DNA of 64,000 nt from assembly GCA_054601695.1 (NCBI GenBank), contig BAAHQB010000433.1:40596-104595 (forward strand), read 5' to 3'. Source of the stretch: Amorphochlora amoebiformis. Its lineage: Eukaryota > Cercozoa > Chlorarachniophyceae. Each line of letters opens with the position of its first letter. Position 1 is the first letter of the stretch. Below, in pieces: positions 1-64,000 of the stretch. The notes beneath the pieces were generated by a model. It did not search any database. It was not told where the DNA came from and worked only from the letters and a program-made list of their open reading frames with translations. A program made the translations under genes and the position numbers.

Positions 1-129
1 GATACAAATATGAACTGATTTTGTATATGACATGATATTGCCAGGCTGAGATGGAAATGGAACGTCACCGCCCTGCCGAAGCATCCCCCATCGAACCTAC
101 CCAGGTAACCAAATCTTTACGTATCAACT

Positions 130-16017
<15,888 letters not shown>

Positions 16018-16526
16018 AGATGATGCTGATTCCCGCCTACGCACTGAATTTCTACGCGGTCGCCTACCTGCCTCGTCCGCGCTAACCGGCGGGAAGGGCG
16101 GGGGATGCATCGATGGGCTTGACTCGGAATTGACATGCCAATGATGCCACGGGTATCCCGTATTCCAAAATATTGACCTTTTTTGGGTGAAAATGATTCT
16201 TTTCCAGATAACAACAATTTATCGCCTTCAACATTCTGGATTTCTTTAGTTAATTCTTAGAAATTTTAATCTAAGAATAATTTTCGAAACTGGAAAATAG
16301 GAAAGTTCCGTATGGTTTCGGTGTTATTTAAGGTGATTCCAAACTCTTACATTATATTTATATCTTTGGGTATTTTAACCCGAAAAACATCATACGAAAT
16401 TCCAGGAGTGCAGGAGCACGTTGGCACGTCTTCGAAACAATTTAGCGAAACCTCACGCTACATTTTTTCGAAACCTCACGCTACATTTTATTCACCACAC
16501 TGTTGCTCGCTTTCCTGAATAATTTA

Positions 16527-16890
<364 letters not shown>

Positions 16891-17257
16891 AATGTTTACT
16901 TGATATACATGTATGTATGAATATTTACAATTATTTAAACAATTGGAAGTTAATTATGATTGTGTAACGTTGTTACGTGCAATGCAATGCAGTTTGTAGT
17001 TTCCATTGAAATAGAGTGAGGATCTTAGCTCACGCGCATTGTCGTGTACATATGCTCATATAGCTAAACCATTCGGGTGTAGTTAGCTGTAGGTACGTTT
17101 AGACGTGCATGTGATTATATTATTACCATCATGAGACGAGACTCCTGTGTCTCGTTCGTTATTGCTACAGTTGTATAGAACAAAGGGGTGAATTGGTTCA
17201 TTTTGCATTACGTCATGTCATATCACATGTTTCCCTGAGGCTAATACTATTATTTTC

Positions 17258-17299
<42 letters not shown>

Positions 17300-17351
17300 T
17301 AAATACATATATATATATATATATAATTATATATATATATATTGTATATTC

Positions 17352-17397
<46 letters not shown>

Positions 17398-17559
17398 ATG
17401 TGTGTGTTTGCGTATTTTATACATACATGTACAATAATACTGGTATGTATCTGTAGTGCGTAAAACATAAATGTTGTAAATTGATTATACTATTATATAC
17501 TAAGTTTTGGAGGTGTACGTCTAGTAGTTTTCAAACAACTGAAAAGTCGACATGAGGGT

Positions 17560-17690
17560 ATTCACTCACTCACTCTTGACTACTACTCAGCCTATTCACT
17601 CACTCACTCTTGGCTACTACTTAGGCTATTCACTCACTACTGAGGGTATTGACTCACTCTTGACTACTACTGAGTACTCGGTGTGTGTAG
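17560..17690. repeat. CACTCACTCTTGACTACTACT repeat in the intergenic spacer (left)
   Basis: Four imperfect units of 30-40 bp (TATTCACTCACTCACTCTTG then GCTACTACT). Mirror at 48890-49010. Confidence 0.85.
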
Positions 17691-17780
17691 TGTGGTTGTT
17701 AGGGTAATATTGCCTTAGCTAAACAGGACGGGTACTACGGTGGGAGAAAAGAGACATTTAGAACTACTATCCTCTTCCAG

Positions 17781-18620
<840 letters not shown>

Positions 18621-18635
18621 CACATACATATACAC

Positions 18636-18933
18636 ATTGTTGGCAACGCCAGGAATCGTATAGTATAGCCCGAGATCCTCAGATATTAACTGGAGATACC
18701 TGGAGATCATGCTTTAGTAAATCCGGAAATACCGGATAGTACCGGTTAATGTCAATTAATAGAGAAGTGTGTACGCCGCAAGTCTTGTGGTGCAAGTGGG
18801 TACCCCCACTCATAAGGTATCTGTTTCCAAATGGTGCAATGAAGCACAAAAAGGGTGGCAAAGAATGTGGCTTGCACTATTCCGAACAGCCTGCTTTGCA
18901 CTATTCCGCTGCCCCCAACGCATTCATACGTTC

Positions 18934-18939
<6 letters not shown>
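18636..18939 (-). mobile_element. MITE-like element copy 1 (left)
   Basis: A 300-bp element with one end ATTGTTGGCAACGCCAGG and internal landmarks shared with the other copies: GATCTCC repeats, CCGGTTAATGTCAATTAATAG, CCAAATGGTGCAATGAAG and TATTCCGCTGCCCCCAA. It contains a partial internal duplication (GCACTATTCCG twice). It is flanked by TA-rich DNA, as expected of a non-autonomous DNA transposon with TA target preference. It sits in the spacer between the receptor and Rab escort genes. Confidence 0.65.
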
Positions 18940-18969
<30 letters not shown>

Positions 18970-19144
18970 TATATATATGAATATATATATATATATATAT
19001 ATAATATATGTAACAATATTTATTTGGTTCATATGTTGTAACTAAATATAAGTTTACGCACATATTTTACTAGTAGTATAATAATATAAATCATGAATAC
19101 ATACGGAATATATATACGGATATTATACACGTACATAAATATAT

Positions 19145-19424
<280 letters not shown>

Positions 19425-19527
19425 TTATATATACATATATCACATGCATAAAATGACATATATATATATATAAATATATATATATGTAATGATATATATA
19501 ATATATATTAACATGCATGTAATATTA

Positions 19528-19584
<57 letters not shown>

Positions 19585-19647
19585 CCCACCCACATTTCCA
19601 AATCTACAGCACACAAGAAAGGATGAGAAATTCACTTAAAACTTTAC

Positions 19648-19735
19648 CTGAACCCCTTTGTTCATCGTGTCTCTCCTCTACTCGCGGCTTGTTCGCCAAG
19701 TCTTCCCACTCTGGTGACCACTGACCACTCAATGG
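19648..19735 (-). other. Possible exon upstream of receptor gene (left)
   Basis: A minus-strand open stretch (QWSPEWEDLANKPRVEERHD) ends in CAG followed by a strong GTAAAG donor at 19647-19646. It is on the receptor's strand, 3.6 kb upstream of its start codon, so it could be a 5' untranslated exon of the receptor or part of a small unknown gene. The same stretch is intact in the right arm (ending 46869). Confidence 0.3.
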
Positions 19736-19794
19736 ATGGTTGAGAACAAAGATGAGTGTATTGTGTGGTAGTTGAGTGGTGGCACAGGTAGGTT

Positions 19795-19925
19795 GGAGTG
19801 TATCTATCGGGTTGTCGATGTGATGATTCATGGGAATCACATGGTCGGAGTGTACCTATCGGGTTGTCGATGGGATGATTCATGGGAATGACATGATGTG
19901 GTTTGCTATGTGTGCTTTGACTTGT
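19795..19925. repeat. About 54-bp tandem duplication in the spacer (left)
   Basis: Two copies of GAGTGTACCTATCGGGTTGT plus CGATGGGATGATTCATGGGAATGACATG in the region upstream of the Rab escort gene. Mirror at 46600-46730. Confidence 0.85.
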
Positions 19926-20279
19926 GTACTGGTGTGGCACAAGCAGGTTGGAGTTGAGTTTTTGTTATTAAGCATGAAAAGAAATTCCTCCCTGTTGTTG
20001 TTATGATGTTTTCGAGCGATTAGTGAAAGGCCTTCTCTTGTGCTCTCCAACACCAAAACCCTGCGCTCGTGTTATCGACACACCATGAAAACCCTGCCAT
20101 TATGTCATTGCTTTATGGTCTCTAAAGCGATTCAAAATTTCAAATCTGATTAATAATTCGCCTGGAATTTCGCCATCATGAGCCGAAAAAGATTACAAAC
20201 GGAGACTCTTAGAGGTTTATGTGACTAACTGCTTTGTCACATTTGTCGGAAAGAAGACACGTGTCCGGAACCGTTGTCG

Positions 20280-31761
<11,482 letters not shown>

Positions 31762-31911
31762 CCCTGGAATACGAAACGATACTCAAGTTAGTCTACATCA
31801 ACTCATCATCACAAAACTAGTCAGATGCATCATTCATATACACTAGATACAGAGTACTATGAAAGAATATTATACCACGTATGTCTAGTATGTACTATAC
31901 ATAAACCTGCG

Positions 31912-32221
31912 TTAGGGTTCGGTTAGGGTTAGGGTTAGGGTGTCGGGTTAGGGTTAGGGTCTAGAGGGTGTCGGGTTAGGGTTAGGGTGTCGGGTTAGGG
32001 TTAGGATAAGGGTAAGGGTTAGGGTTAGGGTTAGGGTTAGGGTTAGGGTGTCGGGTTAGGGTTAGGGTTAGGGTTAGGGTTAGGGTGTAGGGTTAGGGTT
32101 AGGGTTAGGGTGTAGGGTTAGGGTTAGGGTTAGGGTTAGGGTTAGGGTTAGGGTTAGGGTTAGGGTGTCGGGTTAGGGTGTCGGGTTAGGGTTTGGGTTA
32201 GGGTTAGGGTTAGGGTTAGGG
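31912..32221 (+). repeat. Degenerate telomeric repeat, G-rich strand (left)
   Basis: About 310 bp of TTAGGG hexamers reading toward the window centre, interrupted by variant units containing GTGTCGGG, GTGTAGGG and GGATAAGGG. The direction is that of a chromosome end whose terminus would lie to the right. It starts 150 bp after the Rab escort stop codon and is followed by the unidentified element. Confidence 0.97.
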
Positions 32222-32344
32222 TTCACAGCCCGCACATATCGGTCACGAGTGAATTTTTTTTTAGGGGAGGGTCATCTGACCACTTAAATGTCTTCAATAC
32301 GCATCAGAATAGATAAAAATAGAAAAAAAAAAAAATCAGCCGAG

Positions 32345-32362
32345 CCGTTTTTTAGAAAACGG
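32345..32362. other. Imperfect palindrome near element 3' end (left)
   Basis: CCGTTTTTTAGAAAACGG can fold into a short stem. It is kept in the right copy at 34203-34220 although surrounding sequence has diverged. It lies in the 3' flank of the unidentified element, about 110-130 bp from the telomeric repeat, and could be a structural signal of the transcript or a chance A/T-rich inverted repeat. Confidence 0.45.
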
Positions 32363-32474
32363 TTGAAATCATCAAATTTTCAAGTCATAATCATTGAAAT
32401 TTTTTTTTCAAAATTTGCAATCCTGGAGCACTATGTACTAGTTCGCAGGTGATCTCTAGGTATCAGCGATGTTC

Positions 32475-33479
<1,005 letters not shown>

Positions 33480-33483
33480 CTGC

Positions 33484-33525
<42 letters not shown>

Positions 33526-33540
33526 CACACATACATTTAG
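33480..33540. other. Head-to-head junction of the two arms
   Basis: Element sequence attached to the left arm ends near 33486. A (TA)n tract follows at about 33487-33520, and homology of the right element starts at about 33536. The join therefore lies in simple TA repeat. The axis of symmetry calculated from distant landmarks is near 33,270, so the joint is asymmetric: the left element is about 200 bp longer than the right. Confidence 0.6.
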
Positions 33541-34090
33541 GAATTCCAGCAGATCCACCGCCCTAAACACTCAAAATTCGGAACATGTGAACAAGATTAC
33601 AGAAGGACATCGAGAGCTCAATGTCATCACACAACAAAGTAATCACCATGTACAGCCCAGAGAGTAGCAAAGAGAGCCGAATGTTCCTGGTTTTTTGCAC
33701 GAGCATATGACCAAAAGGAAGGCTTTCACACACGACTTGCTCGCATATAAACTTCTCAGGACGTGCGACACAGACGCCAATCACATTCTCCCCGATCAGA
33801 AAGCTAGTTACGTCTGTGGACACGCACGTGAATATGCGACACACAAGTCAATATGTGAGCACGTATGGATGCCCGAGTTGGAGGCCATCATGGAGTCTGG
33901 GAAGCAGACTGACTTAAAAGAATACCTCTCCTCAGATGAAGCATTAACGATGCTATTCTTACCAGAATCTCGGCGGAAATGTGGCGAACGTCCGAGAGGT
34001 GAGAAAGGTGACTTCAACTACAGCTGAAATGCGGCAACAAAGAGCGAAAACTACTAAAAGTCGTGTTACTAAGATGCGTAGGAAGCATTA
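33537..34090 (+). pseudogene. Unidentified element, right copy, frameshifted
   Basis: Homologous to the left copy from its TTAGGAATTCC onward but clearly decayed. A one-base insertion near 33598 and a one-base deletion near 33693 shift the frame, and a further small deletion falls near 33912-33915. About seven substitutions occur across 85 aligned residues of [10 protein letters not shown] to SSDEALTML. The upstream coding piece present in the left copy is absent here. This divergence is far greater than between the arms outside the telomeric blocks, which are nearly identical. Confidence 0.6.
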
Positions 34091-34202
34091 GGAACATCGC
34101 TGATACCTAGAGATCACCTGCGAACTAGTACATAGTGCTCCAGGATTCCAATTTTGTAAAAAAAATTTCAATGAATAGCACTTGAAAATTTGATGATTTC
34201 AA

Positions 34203-34220
34203 CCGTTTTCTAAAAAACGG
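34203..34220. other. Imperfect palindrome near element 3' end (right)
   Basis: CCGTTTTCTAAAAAACGG, the exact reverse complement of the left-arm palindrome at 32345-32362, in the same position relative to the element and telomeric repeat. Confidence 0.45.
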
Positions 34221-34338
34221 CTCGGCTGATTTTTTTTTTTCTATTTTTATCTATTCTGATGGTATTGAAGACATTTAAGTGGTCAGATGACCCTCCCCTA
34301 AAAAAAATTCACTCGTGACCGATATCTGCAGGCTGTGA

Positions 34339-34628
34339 ACCCTAACCCTAACCCTAACCCTAACCCTAACCCTAACCCTAACCCTACCCCTAACCCTAAC
34401 CCTAACCCTAACCCTAACCCTAACCCTAACCCTAACCCTAACCCTAACCCTAACCCTAACCCTAACCCTAACCCTAACCCTAACCCTAACCCTAACCCTA
34501 ACCCGACACCCTAACCCGACACCCTAACCCTAACCCGACACCCTAACCCTAACCCTAACCCTAACCCTAACCCTAAACACCCTAACCCTAACCCGACACC
34601 CTAACCCTAACCCTAACCGAACCCTAAC
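34339..34628 (-). repeat. Degenerate telomeric repeat, C-rich strand shown (right)
   Basis: About 290 bp of CCCTAA, the mirror of the left block, with a longer run of perfect hexamers on the side facing the centre and CCCGACA variants on the gene side. The two blocks share their outer boundary (CCTGCGTTAGGG in the left arm) but differ in unit order, so they have changed independently. Confidence 0.97.
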
Positions 34629-34777
34629 GCAGGTTTATGTATAGTACATACTAGACATACGTGGTATAATATTCTTTCATAGTACTCTGTATCTAGTGTA
34701 TATGAATGATGCATCTGACTAGTTTTGTGATGATGAGTTGATGTAGACTAACTTGAGTATCGTTTCGTATTCCAGGG

Positions 34778-46237
<11,460 letters not shown>

Positions 46238-46932
46238 CGACAACGGTTCCGGACACGTGTCTTCTTTCCGACAAATGTGACAAAGCAGTTAGTCACATAA
46301 ACCTCTAAGAGTCTCCGTTTGTAATCTTTTTCGGCTCATGATGGCGAAATTCCAGGCGAATTATTAATCAGATTTGAAATTTTGAATCGCTTTAGAGACC
46401 ATAAAGCAATGACATAATGGCAGGGTTTTCATGGTGTGTCGATAACACGAGCGCAGGGTTTTGGTGTTGGAGAGCACAAGAGAAGGCCTTTCACTAATCG
46501 CTCGAAAACATCATAACAACAACAGGGAGGAATTTCTTTTCATGCTTAATAACAAAAACTCAACTCCAACCTGCTTGTGCCACACCAGTACACAAGTCAA
46601 AGCACACATAGCAAACCACATCATGTCATTCCCATGAATCATCCCATCGACAACCCGATAGGTACACTCCGACCATGTGATTCCCATGAATCATCACATC
46701 GACAACCCGATAGATACACTCCAACCTACCTGTGCCACCACTCAACTACCACACAATACACTCATCTTTGTTCTCAACCATCCATTGAGTGGTCAGTGGT
46801 CACCAGAGTGGGAAGACTTGGCGAACAAGCCGCGAGTAGAGGAGAGACACGATGAACAAAGGGGTTCAGGTAAAGTTTTAAGTGAATTTCTCATCCTTTC
46901 TTGTGTGCTGTAGATTTGGAAATGTGGGTGGG

Positions 46933-46988
<56 letters not shown>

Positions 46989-47032
46989 TATATTAATATT
47001 ACATGCATGTTAATATATATTATATATATCAT

Positions 47033-47471
<439 letters not shown>

Positions 47472-47602
47472 GTACGTGTATAATATCCGTATATATATTC
47501 CGTATGTATTCATGATTTATATTATTATACTACTAGTAAAATATGTGCGTAAACTTATATTTAGTTACAACATATGAACCAAATAAATATTGTTACATAT
47601 AT

Positions 47603-48004
<402 letters not shown>

Positions 48005-48163
48005 GTGTATATGTATGTGTGTATATGTACACAATATATATGTGTATGTATATATATATATATATGTATATAATACATGTATGTATATATACATGTATGT
48101 ATATATATATATGTATATGTATATACATGTATATATGTATATATATAATACATATATGTATGT

Positions 48164-48781
<618 letters not shown>

Positions 48782-49164
48782 CTGGAAGAGGATAGTAGTT
48801 CTAAATGTCTCTTTTCTCCCACCGTAGTAGCCGTCCTGTTTAGCTAAGGCAATATTACCCTAACAACCACACTACACACACCGAGTACTCAGTAGTAGTC
48901 AAGAGTGAGTCAATACCCTCAGTAGTGAGTGAATAGCCTAAGTAGTAGCCAAGAGTGAGTGAGTGAATAGGCTGAGTAGTAGTCAAGAGTGAGTGAGTGA
49001 ATACCCTCATGTCGACTTTTCAGTTGTTTGAAAACTACTAGACGTACACCTCCAAAACTTAGTATATAATAGTATAATCAATTTACAACATTTATGTTTT
49101 ACGCACTACAGATACATACCAGTATTATTGTACATGTATGTATAAAATACGCAAACACACACAT

Positions 49165-49233
<69 letters not shown>

Positions 49234-49666
49234 TATCTATATATATATATGTATTTATATTTATATATATATATATATATATATATGTTATATATATGAA
49301 AATAATAGTATTAGCCTCAGGGAAACATGTGATATGACATGACGTAATGCAAAATGAACCAATTCACCCCTTTGTTCTATACAACTGTAGCAATAACGAA
49401 CGAGACACAGGAGTCTCGTCTCATGATGGTAATAATATAATCACATGCACGTCTAAACGTACCTACAGCTAACTACACCCGAATGGTTTAGCTATATGAG
49501 CATATGTACACGACAATGCGCGTGAGCTAAGATCCTCACTCTATTTCAATGGAAACTACAAACTGCATTGCATTGCACGTAACAACGTTACACAATCATA
49601 ATTAACTTCCAATTGTTTAAATAATTGTAAATATTCATACATACATGTATATCAAGTAAACATTGA

Positions 49667-49720
<54 letters not shown>

Positions 49721-49791
49721 ATATATATTTTTATATACACACATATATATATATATATATACACATATATATACACATATTCAGACACATA

Positions 49792-49928
<137 letters not shown>

Positions 49929-50498
49929 TATATATATAAAATATATATATATATATACATAGATATACATATATATATATATATATATTTAAATTATTCA
50001 GGAAAGCGAGCAACAGTGTGGTGAATAAAATGTAGCGTGAGGTTTCGAAAAAATGTAGCGTGAGGTTTCGCTAAATTGTTTCGAAGACGTGCCAACGTGC
50101 TCCTGCACTCCTGGAATTTCGTATGATGTTTTTCGGGTTAAAATACCCAAAGATATAAATATAATGTAAGAGTTTGGAATCACCTTAAATAACACCGAAA
50201 CCATACGGAACTTTCCTATTTTCCAGTTTCGAAAATTATTCTTAGATTAAAATTTCTAAGAATTAACTAAAGAAATCCAGAATGTTGAAGGCGATAAATT
50301 GTTGTTATCTGGAAAAGAATCATTTTCACCCAAAAAAGGTCAATATTTTGGAATACGGGATACCCGTGGCATCATTGGCATGTCAATTCCGAGTCAAGCC
50401 CATCGATGCATCCCCCGCCCTTCCCGCCGGTTAGCGCGGACGAGGCAGGTAGGCGACCGCGTAGAAATTCAGTGCGTAGGCGGGAATCAGCATCATCT

Positions 50499-64000
<13,502 letters not shown>

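Overview
The window is eukaryotic nuclear DNA. Protein-coding genes are broken into many short exons with GT-AG introns, and nearly every intron is filled with (TA)n microsatellite or short minisatellites. Blocks of TTAGGG-type telomeric repeat are present, and the two main genes are a tyrosine-kinase-group receptor and a Rab escort protein. My best guess is a unicellular relative of animals (for example an ichthyosporean), because tyrosine-kinase-group catalytic motifs and receptor tyrosine kinases are typical of holozoans. This taxonomic call is inference.

The dominant structure is one very large inverted repeat. The left arm (about 2.5-33.3 kb) reappears in reverse complement as the right arm (about 33.3-64.0 kb). 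Positions in the two arms add up to about 66,515-66,560. Unique sequence between the arms is nearly identical. They differ by scattered substitutions, in-frame repeat-number changes and (TA)n lengths, as two haplotypes or two chromosome ends would. Each arm carries, from outside to centre: a receptor kinase gene read outward, a 4.2 kb spacer, a Rab escort protein gene read toward the centre, about 0.3 kb of degenerate telomeric repeat, and a copy of an unidentified coding element. The two element copies meet head to head near 33.49-33.54 kb.

The receptor gene was assembled from 22 exons in the left arm (16017 down to about 130, minus strand), with intron phases matching at the junctions tested except that the end of the large Pro/Thr exon is uncertain. 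It predicts about 1,834 residues: signal peptide, two LCCL domains, a long Pro/Thr-rich stalk, an extracellular domain resembling the end of a glutamine-amidotransferase fold, one membrane span, a 330-residue cytoplasmic linker, and a complete tyrosine-kinase domain with QRD in place of HRD and DWG in place of DFG. The right-arm copy (50499 to the window end) has a TAA codon inside the kinase C-lobe. I do not know of a described receptor with this domain order.

The Rab escort protein gene (20280-31761 plus; 46237-34778 minus) has 16 exons that join in frame to 791 codons in the left arm, and it is the most telomere-proximal gene. Its last intron holds three of the four per-arm copies of a 240-300 bp MITE-like element inserted in TA-rich DNA. 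The telomeric block starts about 150 bp past its stop codon. The central element lies beyond the telomeric repeats with its 3' end facing them. That is the orientation expected of a retroelement added onto a chromosome end, and the window as a whole looks like two chromosome ends joined through such elements, or an assembly that joined two haplotypes.
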